A stretch of DNA of 64,000 nucleotides, from assembly GCF_000344685.1 (NCBI RefSeq), contig NW_006920417.1, positions 498,014 through 562,013 of the forward strand, read 5' to 3'. Below, piece by piece: positions 1 through 10,642 of this stretch. The notes under the pieces were generated by a model. The model searched no databases and had not been told where the DNA came from. It saw only the letters and a program-made list of their open reading frames with translations. Position 1 is the stretch's first letter; each line of letters starts with the position of its first letter. Both the position numbers and the translations under genes were made by a program. The stretch comes from Gloeophyllum trabeum ATCC 11539 (taxonomy: Eukaryota > Basidiomycota > Agaricomycetes > Gloeophyllales > Gloeophyllaceae).

Positions 1-453
1 GCTCCGCCACCTGCCCTAAGAGGTCCCATCACTCCGCGCAATGTGCCGGTCACATGCTAATTACCTCCGGCCGCTCGCTGACTGATGCTGACCTCATGGT
101 GACTCGTATACGTCCGCACCTTCGGTAGTTTGATGGAAACGAGAGAGGGATTGTGCTGGAGGGTGGGCATGAGGACAACGCCCCTCGATAGAAGTGCCCG
201 CGGCCCCGGAGCTAATTCATCTAGAAGTCGCATTGGTTAAGTCACTCCGGAGCTCCTGTTCGCTGAGATAAATCACTGAATAGGTCCGTGTACGCCTCGA
301 GGATGCTAGGAAGTCCGGAGCTAAAACAGAGCAAGTCTTTAGAGCCCATAGAAACCTAGAGGCGTGTGAGCGCTGTGTCGAATAAGCTCCGGAGGGCTTG
401 TACGATGCGCTGAGTCTGCGTTTTCGGGGGTCAGACAATCCTGAGGCTTATCA
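1..453. repeat. Direct repeat copy A (LTR-like, truncated by window start)
   Basis: This segment recurs in the same orientation at 5481-5925 with only scattered substitutions and one ~10 bp indel. Both copies end at the same sequence, CTTATCA, after which they diverge completely. The shared abrupt 3' end, the CA terminus and the direct orientation fit a long terminal repeat. However, the 5' end of this copy lies outside the window, and I could not place a convincing primer-binding site after it. No reverse transcriptase or integrase reading frame survives between the copies. It could equally be a non-LTR dispersed repeat. Confidence 0.7.
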
Positions 454-1305
454 CCGGGATGTTGGGGCAGGCCATTCAAGCTCAGCCCGGCTCACGGCAT
501 GCTGCCTGCCGCCTGAAATCCCATTACATTAGGCCTTGACAATTGTCCCTAAACATTGTAAAGGAGCACAGGAGTGTTTTCCAGAAACATCACATTATTA
601 TTACACATGGACTGCCTTTCTCCCTTGAACTACTTTATACCCTTCAGTCATCTCAGACTGCCTCCACCCATACCGCTGGGTGTGTAAGGTTATTTCCCCT
701 TGGTCTTTGGTGTCTGTTGTGTGTCAGTGCATATCACCGACCTCTCGCCTTAGATGTGATTTTTACTGAAACATTGGTATCCAACCTGTGGGCTTGAGGA
801 TATTTATTCACAAAACAAATTTCGATGCGTGAGGTGATACTAGGTTCAGTTATGTATGGGCTTTATGAGCCTCTACGAGGTGCACTGGTGTATACGGAAT
901 CCAAGAATCTCGCCACCTGATCATTGTGGCAAGTTGTGGCACTGTTGTGGCTATAATTGGTACCCAAATAGTATCCGACCTTTGCTCTGGATGCCTGTTT
1001 TTACCCAAAAATTGGTATCCAAGATTGATCCCACCGGCAGGTCCTTTACCAAAACTGTATCAGACCTGGCACCCATTTGAGGGTGATTTTTACCGAAACC
1101 GGTATCAGACCACTATGGGCATTTTCAGAGGGCCTGATACTTGGTGTCAAGCTTTACAGTTACATATATCTGAAATAGATAATAAATACCTTCTTTGCTG
1201 CCCTCGGGTGGTGTTCTGCCACCCTTGACTAGTGTTACTGTAGAGTCAGTGTAGTGTATACAGCATGTTTTCAACACTGTCATAGCTTGTACCGTAGGCA
1301 ACAGG
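454..1305. other. Repeat-derived non-coding DNA with degenerate tandem units
   Basis: There is no credible gene. From about 759 to 1118 a degenerate unit of roughly 60-70 bp recurs about five times. It is built on a core resembling TTTTTACCGAAACCGGTATCCGACC-like words broken by substitutions (for example at 759, 995 and 1086). The stretch 661-740 matches the reverse complement of 4801-4874 at about 70 percent by eye. The region looks like decayed transposon internal sequence interrupted by the element at 1314. Confidence 0.5.
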
Positions 1306-1313
1306 ATGTTGCC

Positions 1314-1813
1314 CACCTAGACAGCCCAGACCCTGAGCCTAATAAGGCCAACTCATCTGACCTCCGGTCAAGCCTAACAAGGCTCAGCAATGCCTGTTGA
1401 TTGACACCAGCGGTCGTACCGGGGGTCGGGGCTGTCTTAGTACAACTACTATAGTATGTATTAGTGTTATAATATGGAGCATTGCTCGTAGCCACCGTCC
1501 TCGTCGTCGGGCGTCGTCGGCGCTTGCCGGTCTGCCTAATCGGGCAACCGAGCGCCTCCCGCCCGCCCTCCCCGACGTCGTCAGTAACAGCGCGGTACAG
1601 CACCACTGCGGTGGGACAAAAATGCGCTGTATAATATCTCGTGTAGCATAAGTATGGTGCTATTGAGCACCGTGGGAGCGGTGCGGAATGACGCGGCGGT
1701 CGTCGCCCGCCATTCTCCCCGCCGTCAGTGGCGGCAGCGGGGCAGCCTGTAGTAAACGGGCTCTAATAAATTCGCTAAAATCATGAATAAATTGTAGTGT
1801 ATTCTGAAATAGT
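1314..1813 (+). repeat. Left terminal inverted repeat, 500 bp
   Basis: This is the left arm of the element described at 1306-4016. Matching to the reverse complement of 3509-4008 stops cleanly after ATTCTGAAATAGT at 1813. The arm is GC-rich in its middle third and can encode an 84-codon open frame that reappears on the opposite strand of the right arm; it is mirrored DNA, not evidence of a gene. Confidence 0.9.
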
Positions 1814-3508
1814 TGGGCATGTGACAGAATATAATGTGAGCATCGGAATACACGCACCTACCTGGATCAACCAGTAGAATACCGTTAGAATATATGTATT
1901 CTACATAAACAGACCATCAGACCATCAGCGAAGGGTGCAGGACAAAGGGGAACACACACTTACCAGGTACGGATGGGACTGGTCGAGGGAGCGGTCCATG
2001 CAACCTCGAAAGGAACAGAATCAGCAGAATCACTATATTTTTGAGTGATAACACACACCTGTGAGGATATCTCCACATCCCTGGTGTATATGAGGGTGTG
2101 GTAGAGGTGGGATACCTGGTTGTCAGCAGGTCTTTTGGGCTGCTGAGAGCTAATTCAGCTGATGCCCCCTATTGGGAAGGGCTTACCTTAGCATTATCAG
2201 ACTCCGGGCGTAGCATACCCATCTTCCGAAAGACGGGACAAGCCTAAGAAGCCGCGTGAGTAGCACAATGCTGAGCAAGACGTACCGGAGGATCGCGGAT
2301 AGTGGGGAAGTTAGGAAGGGTGCCAAACAATGCAGTAAATAGTATGTTACCTGCAGAAGCTATATACAGTACTCCCACTGGAATTGAGAACAAAGGAGAC
2401 AAATAGAAATTAACTTGCTCCTGAAATGCAGTATTTGTAAGATAACCTAGGTTTGAAGAAACAGCAGGACTCTATTGAGGCGTCATAGAGTGCACATAAA
2501 GGCACAGAACAAGAGAGAGCTAAATTCTGGGGTGACAGAGGAAGACGAAAGCAAAGAGTCTCGAAATGTGCGCTATCTGGTCTTCAGCCACCGCAGGCAG
2601 CAAGCGCATTCCGTCCGAATGAATTCGGATGTCCTTCATGCCGTGACACATGCTGTGACATCTGCTTGATTCTGCTCTCCTCGGTCTCTCCGACCTCTCG
2701 GGCTACTGATACCCTCTCATATTATCTTCTACTGGCCTCCTGAGATGCAGAAGTACTTGAATTCAAGTTACGGCGAAAATCTGCGAAAAAAGGGTGGGAT
2801 GGGAGCCGTTATAAGATGTTAGCCACATCCGGTATGTTTCTCAGCTTTATGCCAGTTTGTGCATATACTGGCCTCGTCATTGAGCGTTAGATGATTTCTG
2901 GGTATATATTATATGTATTTATAACTATTGCGCGATGTATGCGTGCGTTTTCCGTGCACCAGGTGCTGATATTCCAAAATAGTGTGCTAGTGGAAGCCAG
3001 CACTATGCTGCTCCGATAGAGCCTCCATCTGCCAAAGAAGACACGTCATTCTGGAAGGATTGATGCTTGGTGAGCCTATAACAATTTATATATTCCGATT
3101 TCCTGCACTGAGGCAAGTAATGCAGTTAATACCATTATAGGGTATTCTTGTTTTGAACCTTCCTGTTACCCTGCATAGAGGAATTATGGGTACCTTCACT
3201 TCATACCCACTGCCTGTGCTGAATAGATTCCGTCTGAGGCCGTTTGGACCGCTCCATGGAGTTGTCTCCTCCATGTGTGGTCTGACCAGTGAGTGCCTGT
3301 TTCCATTCATCCTGGACACTGAATTGACGGTCTAGCATGCTCTATATATGGAGTCTGAAGTTTTGAATGGTATACCGCTGGTGTATCCAGGCAGGTGCTT
3401 TTTTTTGCCTTTTATATTTTATTCTGTTATATGCCCAACTTGCCACATTGGTATATTCGATCCCTATCCCATGGTACGCGTCTTATACTCTGTATATAAG
3501 CTATGTAT

Positions 3509-4008
3509 ACTATTTCAGAATACACTACAATTTATTCATGATTTTAGCGAATTTATTAGAGCCCGTTTACTACAGGCTGCCCCGCTGCCGCCACTGACGG
3601 CGGGGAGAATGGCGGGCGACGACCGCCGCGTCATTCCGCACCGCTCCCACGGTGCTCAATAGCACCATACTTATGCTACACGAGATATTATACAGCGCAT
3701 TTTTGTCCCACCGCAGTGGTGCTGTACCGCGCTGTTACTGACGACGTCGGGGAGGGCGGGCGGGAGGCGCTCGGTTGCCCGATTAGGCAGACCGGCAAGC
3801 GCCGACGACGCCCGACGACGAGGACGGTGGCTACGAGCAATGCTCCATATTATAACACTAATACATACTATAGTAGTTGTACTAAGACAGCCCCGACCCC
3901 CGGTACGACCGCTGGTGTCAATCAACAGGCATTGCTGAGCCTTGTTAGGCTTGACCGGAGGTCAGATGAGTTAGCCTTATTAGGCTTGGGGTCTGGGCTG
4001 TCTAGGTG
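3509..4008 (-). repeat. Right terminal inverted repeat, 500 bp
   Basis: This is the right arm of the element. The differences I could see from the left arm all lie in the outermost 40 bp. A transcript through both arms would fold into a 500 bp duplex and so could be a source of small RNAs; that is an inference. Confidence 0.9.
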
Positions 4009-4016
4009 ATGTTGCC

Positions 4017-5480
4017 ATTGGCGCAACTCCACAGGTAGCCTAAGCTGGGGGATGCCTGACAGTCTCTAAAGGATCGTGATGTGCAGAGCCACCCTACCAG
4101 CATTGGTGAAACAATAGAGAAGTTTGGGATTTTCCATGCTCATCAGCTGCGGAGCTGCTTACTTATTGGAGTAGGGTATCACCAGTTTTGCCCTGCTAAT
4201 GCTGTGTTGTGATCAACAACAGTGGTGAGTGGTGGTGCACTGCCGCCCCGAGTGGGGTATAATTACCTTTCCAGGCTCAGCTGCCTGAGCAAAGAATTCT
4301 GAAAACTCTCTGTTGTTTTGCTGATTGCTGACATATTTGGAGTTAGTCCCTATTACACAAATGGCAAGTATCAGCATACATGTAAGAAGTAATAGCCCCT
4401 ATTTTATGGTGGTGGTAAGATTTGGGTCAGTCAACCTTCCAGTTATCCTATTACATTTCAAGTACAGCGCTTTGCATATGAAGCTGGAAAGCATGTCTTG
4501 CAAAATGTTGTTTGTCTCTGTTTGTTCTGCCAACACCAACCTATATAGGGCACTCGACGACAGCAAGTTGGGTGTGCCAGGCATACCCTACAGGAATCAT
4601 AACACATGGAAAACTCATAACATATGTAACCAACAACATTGTAGCATATATGAGCTTTGTTTATCCCAAAAAAGCTCTGAAAGAAGTCACAACCGTGGTC
4701 AGGCACAAAGTAAAAGCAAAGCAGCCTGCCATGAGTCGGTGATGGAAATACCCCATATAGGTTTATTTGGTCCAGCCAAACAATATTTTGTGAAACACGT
4801 TGATATGCACAGACACACAACAATTGCCAAGGACCAAAAGGAATAAACCTAAACCCCGTGATATGGGTGAAGGCGGTCCGAGACAACTGAGGGGTATTTT
4901 AATAGTTTGAGGGGGAAGGAGGAGTAAGACGCCGTAGGGTAGTCCGTAGGAAGACCTAGAAAAATAAAACAAAAGCCTTGACGCCTGAAACAAACACTAA
5001 GGGACGCTCCGGAGTATTTATCTCCAGAAAGTCGCAAACAAAGTCGCAAACCACGGAACCGAGTGTAGGTTCGGGCCCACGGAAGTAAGAAACGCTAGAA
5101 AGACTTGTTTAATTTTATTTCGCTATGTGAGGCTCACCAGAGCTAATTGAATCGATGGCGGAGATAATTCACTCGACGAGTCAGGCCTATTGGCAAAGCT
5201 AGGGTCGGTTATAATTCGCTAAGTTCGGTGCTTTCGAACTTCTCGGGTCGCTGAGATCGTAACGCTAATTCTCTGAGATGGTGAAGTCGAAACTTGTTTT
5301 TCTGTACGCTACTTTGTACAATTTATACTACAGAAATGGCTTTGCGACCGTCCGGAGATAAATAACAAATAAACACCGCTACCCACAGGATTGCTCAGCA
5401 CTTGCCGCCGTTATACCATACACCATACGACTCTCTTGCACTCCCACTTGCTCGTCCCACCCCCTAGAGGTCGCCTCGAC
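4017..5480. other. Repeat-derived non-coding DNA right of the TIR element
   Basis: No recognisable gene was found. The longest open stretch (4325-4846, plus strand) encodes no known domain and has a composition like its surroundings. The segment 4801-4874 is an imperfect inverted copy of 661-740. The segment 4990-5480 shares short TCCGGAG words with the direct repeat and may belong to it. Confidence 0.45.
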
Positions 5481-5925
5481 GCTCCGCCACCTGCCCTAAG
5501 AGGTCCCATCACTCCGCGTGATGTGCCGATCACGTGCTAATTACCTCCGGCCGCTTGCTGACAGATGCTGGCCTCATGGTGACTCATATGCGTCCGCACC
5601 TTCGGTAGTTTGATGGAAACGAGAGGGAGTGAGTGTTGGAGGTTGGGCATGAGGACGACAGAAGCGTCCGCGGGCCCCGGAGCTAAGGCATCTAGAAGTC
5701 GCATTGGTTAAGTCGCTCCGGAGCTCCTGTTCGCGGAGATAAATCGTGGAATGGATCCGTGTACGCCTCAAGGATGTTAGGAAGTCCGGAGCTAAACAGA
5801 AAAATTCTTTTAGAGCCCATAGAAGCCTAGAGGTGTGTGAGCGCTATGTCGAATAAGCTCCGGGGGGGCTTGTACGACGTGCTAAGTCCTCGTTTTCGGG
5901 GGTCAGATGATCTTGAGGCTTATCA
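5481..5925. repeat. Direct repeat copy B (LTR-like)
   Basis: This is the second copy of the repeat at 1-453. It opens at the same bases as the window start and ends with the same TTATCA terminus. The true element probably extends upstream of 5481, because TCCGGAG-containing motifs typical of the repeat continue to about 4990. That part has no counterpart in the window, so the 5' border cannot be set. It lies about 790 bp from tRNA-Glu at 6718, a common neighbourhood for fungal LTR elements. Confidence 0.7.
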
Positions 5926-6717
5926 ACGTTTTTGGGCTTCATATGAAAAGCACTGTAATTTGGAATATAAGTGGTATAACCACTGTTAAGCACTCTCTTT
6001 TCTCCATCACCAGAGCCCTATCCAACTACTGAACAGTAAACCAATTTCTAGAGGAATCGGAATGCGGTCACAGTGGGATCTCACTGTGAGTGATGTCACA
6101 CTTTTGTCATGATATGGGCCCAGGAGATGTGCAAAGTTGCCTCTATCAGGTTGGTGTATTGTACTGTAGAAGGCATATTCATGATACCCCGAGTCATCCT
6201 GCTGCAGTCTGTTGAGAGCATCACGAGAGATCTAGCAGATACTGTTTCTTTCCCATGGCCGACACAACCCGTTTCCTCTCCCTCTCTTCAACAAATATTC
6301 TCGTTCTGACTTGGCAGAGGGAATATTCTAGCATATATACCTGCCTGAGCTTACCCAACATTTTCCAGTTGAGTGTGGAACAAGATATAAGGGGGTGAGG
6401 GGGTTCTGCAAATTTTGCAGAAACCCTCAATGATAGTATTATCATTGGACCAGTTCCTGTCCCCTTATGCCGTACAATCTCTATGCCCACTGGAGAAATC
6501 TTAGAAATTTGCAGAGGGTGTAAAATAGTATGTGAACTATCCACACCAAATTTGGGGTACATGCAATCAGAGAAAGATGACTTAACCAGGGAACAGTTCA
6601 AATTATTCACTTCTGGTCCAATGAATGGTTGAAATGCAACAGATGGTGTTGTAAATTGGATCTAAAACTGATATCGCAAGTGCGGGACACTGTCGACTGG
6701 ACAAAATTACACGCTTT
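5926..6717. other. Non-coding, AT-rich, with a small palindrome
   Basis: There is no credible gene. A short imperfect palindrome lies near 6397-6428 (GAGGGGGTTCTGC followed by its near complement). The minus-strand open frame at 6221-6610 shows no recognisable domain. The region separates the repeat nest from tRNA-Glu and appears to be decayed repeat DNA. Confidence 0.4.
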
Positions 6718-6788
6718 TCGGATACGGGGAATCGAACCCCGAGCTACCGCGTGAGAGGCGGTAATGTTAGCCATTACACCATATCCGA
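6718..6788 (-). tRNA. trnE-CTC: tRNA-Glu (CTC)
   Basis: The 71-nt minus-strand sequence folds as a complete tRNA. It has a 7 bp acceptor stem (TCGGATA/TATCCGA), a 4 bp D stem, an anticodon stem ACCGC/GCGGT with loop CTCTCAC and anticodon CTC, and a T stem CGGGG/CCCCG with loop TTCGATT. The B box GGTTCGATTCC is intact. There is no intron and no encoded CCA. Two further identical copies lie at 10643-10713 (+) and 31813-31883 (-). Confidence 0.97.
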
Positions 6789-6890
6789 TTGCAGATGTGG
6801 TGGGCAAGCTGGATTATATATGCAGCGGCTATACCGACATCAAACCATAGCTAGGACCCTTCCGACTACTCGACCACTGTCACTACCACC

Positions 6891-8075
6891 ATGTCATATT
6901 CAGGTCCAAGCCGAGACAATCGGCGCAGCGACCGACAGGATGACCTTCCCCGAGGCCAGACAAGACGACGGCGCAGTCCAACCTATTGCGATGCCGGACG
7001 GGAACCCGATCGAGGTTATGAACGCAGAGACTACAAGACCAGGGACGAGCATCGGGACTATCGAGAAGGACAAGGACGCGATGAGCGCAGACAAAGGCGT
7101 GGTGAGAGACAAAATAGGTACGAGGGAGAAGATAGGCATAGCCGACACCGTAACACGGAAGAAGGGGGTCGCGATAGAAAGCGGCAGGAATCCCCTCGTC
7201 GTTCGGCGTCGCCTCGCTCGCGTTCGTCAGTTCCGCGGCCTTCGCGTTCTGAGTCACGCTCTCGGTCAGAGTCAGTAGCTGACAAAGAGAAGGACAAAGC
7301 GAAACCAAATTTCAACCCTTCTGGATTACTCGCTGCCGCCACCAAGACAGTGGAACATGGCGATGGGTCGAAGACGGTACTCAAGTACCATGAACCGCCT
7401 GAAGCTAGGAAGCCTCACCTAGGGTGGCGGCTCTACGTCTTCAAGGGAAAGGAACAAGTCGGTACGCAGGCCGCCCTCGAAGGCTTGCAGGAGAACTCAT
7501 GGTTGCTCTTTGCAAAGATTTGCTCCATATACATCGCCAGAGCGCGTATCTGATTGGAAGAGATCGGACTGTCGCTGATATACCGGTCGAACACCCATCA
7601 TGCTCGAAACAGCATGCCGTGATTCAACGTACGTCTCAAATGTCGCCGTAATCTGCTCATCTTCGTAATCGTTATATTGCTGACAAGCCGTCTTTGCGCG
7701 CAGACCGACAAGTAATGGAAAAGAATGAGTTCGGCGAGGCTAAACAGGTCATCAAGTGAGCTGCTTCGTCGGGAATGCTCCGCTAAATGATTGCTGCCCT
7801 TCTAATATTATTGACGTGTAGGCCTTTCGTCATTGACTTGGAATCCACGAATGGTACTTCTGTTAACGATGAACAGATCCCCACTTCGAGGTACTTCGAA
7901 CTGCAGGCTGGCGATGGTGAGTTCGTGCCTGTGCTTTCTCCCTTGTAGCATCTGGCGGGCGTGTAACGCCGCTGAGATGCGTCACAATCGAAAATTAATT
8001 CACTTTTCCGAAACAGTCATCAAATTCGGTGACTCCCTGAGGGAGTACGTCCTTCTGCATGATGAAGCTGCATGA
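6891..8075 (+). CDS. PML1: SNIP1/Pml1-like FHA-domain splicing protein
   Basis: The gene has five exons (6891-7461, 7518-7628, 7704-7755, 7822-7916, 8017-8075) and encodes about 295 aa. The first ~130 residues are Arg/Ser/Asp-rich with SR and RD dipeptides. An FHA domain follows, with the family signatures IHRQSAYLIGRD, HPSCSKQHAV and LESTNGTSVND, ending REYVLLHDEA close to the C-terminus. This is the layout of human SNIP1 and yeast Pml1, the FHA subunit of the RES complex, which retains unspliced pre-mRNA in the nucleus. The conserved Arg, Ser and Asn phosphothreonine-binding residues are present. The start is the ATG after CACTACCACC. Other FHA proteins are less likely because the HPSCSKQHA box is characteristic of SNIP1. 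Confidence 0.92.
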
Positions 8076-8857
8076 ATGGTGACCCATGCACTTTCGCTTT
8101 ACTGCAACCTGAAACATCGGGAAATTCCTCGGATCTAGAGCTTAGGGTACCCTAATTAACAGGAAAAAGCACGCCCTGTCAGGTAGAATGTTCTTACCAG
8201 GATATCGCAGGTTCTGGCGAGGTTGTATGCATCGTGTAAGTAATTAGCGACCGTACTCGTACATATCGTGCGGTTACGAATATACTAGATATAACTGTTT
8301 GCCTTCGCCACAGTGGTTGTCCCTACATCCGGAACAGGTATCGCGCCCTCAGGTGGAACCTGTTCCGGATGTCTCTATGACCAAAGTGCGCTGGCCTTAT
8401 TCGGGTGCGTTGCATAGCGACATTGTTCACTGCGACCGAATGATGTGGGCAGCTGTTATGAACATAGCGTGGAAGACCATACGAGGTCCAGCAACGAAGG
8501 AGACCGTGGCGGAAACAAGGAATACGATAAATCGACTATGTACACAAGATGGGGAGCAAATAAGCAGAATACACAGTACTTCGATAATACAGAAAACATC
8601 GTATTTGTCCGGAGCCACCAATCAGATGTTATCAAACAGAGGACGGGGAGGGTAGGAGAAAATGAAAACACAGACAGTAAACAGTTGTAGATTGAAGCCT
8701 GACGCAGATGGTAACACATAGTCCTTCGTTGAGGGAGACATCATGATATCGGTCTTGAGAAGTGAGAGGGATGTTGGCAGATCAAAGCGCTTCCTGTTGA
8801 CAGCTCGTGTAAGCTCGTATCGCGAGAGCTATCAAGGCGCACCGAACGTAAACTTAC
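8076..8857. other. Intergenic, contains a 15-bp-arm hairpin
   Basis: This is the convergent 3' space between the SNIP1-like gene and the zinc-finger gene. I see no gene in it. At 8325-8339 and 8358-8372 there are perfect 15 bp inverted arms (ACATCCGGAACAGGT and its complement) with an 18 nt loop. The hairpin has no U-tract, so it is not a terminator of the bacterial kind. Confidence 0.6.
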
Positions 8858-9941
8858 CTAGCATCGCATGGTGTGGTCCCCGCGGCACTGGGCCCCTACT
8901 TTATCAAGATGCCTTTTCAAGGCATCCTTCCTGCTGAAGCCGCGGCCGCAGCCTCCCCGATAAGGTACCCCGTCAACATTGATTATGAGACGCTTTGGCA
9001 CACGGAGGCGGTCTGCTATTTCTAGTGGATAGCCACGGCACACCCACTTCCCTTCGCTAAGACGGGGATAATGAGTAGCAACGTGTCTTCTCATGTCCGG
9101 GAGTCGCGGCTTGCGCTTCGGATCGGTCGGGTTGGGGCGTAGGACGTGGTCACAACCCTCTACTGGGCATATTAGAGCACCAGATTCATCAGTTAGGATG
9201 TCAGGAATATCAGACCGAGGAGAGGTGTCCTCGTGATTCCTGTGAGTAAATCCTCTGGGGTTGAACGATCCAGATGGCGACGAGGGTGAAGGCGATGAAG
9301 CAGCGGATGTATTTGATGAGGGAGGATATGGCGCTCTTCGTACCCCAGCCCTAGTCTGCTTCGCGCTGAACCCTCCTCGGCGTTTGGCGGGCTTGGGCGG
9401 AGGCGAGGGGCGATATTCGTCCTCGGTGCCATTCCCGTCGCTTTCTGCGTCGGACTCGTCCTCCCGGTAGCTTACAAGAGCGCGAGTACTGCGACGACCT
9501 TCATGGGCGCTGGCAGGGGCGAGTTCTGGTGCCAGAAAACCCGTATTGACCAGCGAGGAGGTCGAGGTATCCGCAACGCAGCTGGACTGGGTTTCGACGT
9601 AGGCAAGAGATGTGGTGTTCACGGCTGGGGGCTGATATGGGGTGTCGACGGAGGTACTAATGAAATAATCAATCGCCCGATTAGATGAATTGTAAGGGAT
9701 CATACAAGGAAACCACTTACAGAGCGTGGGCGTATATCGACCTTTCATATGGGTCAACCTCTGACTGAGACGAAGACTGGCCGTCTGACTCTGCGTCTGA
9801 GAAATAAGCCTCAGGGGCACCATAGTCGTAGTTGTACGACACTAGTCTGGTGCTTGCCGCGTCTTCTGGAGCCATGTACCAGCAGTCGGAAAGGTTGTCC
9901 ATATCATTGGAGAAAGAGGCTTTGCGAGAGATGGCAGCCAT
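8858..9941 (-). CDS. C2H2-type zinc-finger protein
   Basis: There are two exons, 9721-9941 and 8858-9656, giving about 339 aa. The 64 bp intron has a GTAAGT donor. The N-terminal ~190 residues are acidic and Ser/Pro-rich with runs such as SDAESDGQSSSQSE and PSPPPKPAKRR. The C-terminal ~110 residues hold a C-x4-C...H-x3-H finger (CPVEGCDHVL, then RRHVATHYPR) and a second finger ending FSRKDALKRHLDKV. Spacing is longer than in classical C2H2 fingers because of an inserted RPNPTDPKRKP loop, as seen in fungal regulators. It is probably a nuclear DNA-binding regulator; the target is unknown. The gene ends just after the second finger. Confidence 0.8.
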
Positions 9942-10116
9942 TGGGTAAGGGTGGTCGTTCGGAGCGGCGGGTGTGTTCTGAAGAGGGCGGGTGATGTTGA
10001 TAGAAACGATGGCGGAGTGGCCATGGCTTTATAGGCGGGGAGGGGGTCCTCAAGGTCAAAGATTCGGTCCAAGCGTTCCAAGCACCGGTTACGATGTCTT
10101 ACCGCTTTTGTTCAGA

Positions 10117-10219
10117 AATTGCCCAGAAAGGCAGGATGGTGGGAACATAACCCCGTCCTATTATCACAATGTGATAATAGGACGGGGCGTAAGTCCCACA
10201 CCGCCCTTCTAGACAAATT
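10117..10219. repeat. MITE-like hairpin, perfect 17 bp core
   Basis: Perfect 17 bp arms (10151-10167 and 10171-10187, CCCCGTCCTATTATCAC and its complement) surround a 3 nt loop. The pairing continues imperfectly outward for another ~32 nt each side, to AATT/AATT ends near 10117 and 10219. The ~103 bp structure lies between the zinc-finger promoter and tRNA-Glu. It has the size and form of a small MITE or a structured insertion. No target duplication could be fixed. Confidence 0.6.
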
Positions 10220-10642
10220 CGTCGTGCATTCGACGCCTTGTCGTCGTTCGTCGGGGCAGCACCAGGGCAGGAACAAAGAATATCGATCATATGCTCCATC
10301 CACATATGGTATAGCTTGGGTATCAGGCATTGCTCATGAAGGACAAAGCGTAAGGGTTGTCGGCCAAAGCGCTGGTGATACCACAGCTCGACTGACGTAT
10401 GGGCCAAAGCGTTGGCTAAAGCGCGGCCTCCCCTGCAGGATGCTCGCCGCCTATCGCAGTAGAATCGAAGGGTATATTCGTCAACTTCATTGCAACTCGG
10501 GTCCTTGCAATAGACAGATGACCCATGCTCGAGGAGGTTGCCATGCGCGATGTATAGCGTCAATATAAAAGAACAGAGCAGGTTGTGACGTGGCGGGACC
10601 ATAGTTATTCTTTATAGATAATATAATAAGACTTGCATGGTA
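10220..10642. other. Intergenic, nothing recognised
   Basis: Both strands have open frames here but none shows domain similarity, splice structure or gene-like composition. The region borders tRNA-Glu at 10643. Confidence 0.4.

Larger units (their letters stand above)
1306..4016. mobile_element. Non-autonomous DNA transposon with 500 bp TIRs (hAT-like, foldback)
   Basis: The element occupies 1314-4008. It starts with CACCTAGACAGCCC and ends with the reverse complement, and it is flanked by the perfect 8 bp duplication ATGTTGCC at 1306-1313 and 4009-4016. Arms 1314-1813 and 3509-4008 are each exactly 500 bp, inverted, and differ at only about three positions, all near the outer ends. An 8 bp duplication and a CA start fit the hAT superfamily, but arms this long are unusual for hAT and resemble foldback elements. 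The subterminal region carries repeated palindromic words of the form AGCCTAAYAAGGCT. The 1.7 kb core (1814-3508) shows no transposase. Near identity of the arms implies recent insertion or recent arm conversion. Confidence 0.88.

Noticed and set aside
1397..1651. 84-codon open frame in the left arm, repeated at 3671-3925 on the other strand
   Set aside because: It is the same sequence seen in both inverted arms. It has no domain, and its open state comes from GC-rich composition.
4859..5925. Full-length LTR starting TGATA at 4859 and ending TATCA at 5925
   Set aside because: An inverted similarity to 661-740 runs across 4859, so that point is not a clean element border, and no matching start or target duplication can be seen.
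7058..7384. Ser/Arg/Leu-rich minus-strand frame within SNIP1-like exon 1
   Set aside because: It is a mirror of the RS/RD repeat region, not a gene.
8299..8655. 118-codon frame downstream of the SNIP1-like gene
   Set aside because: It spans the hairpin, has no domain and no splice context.
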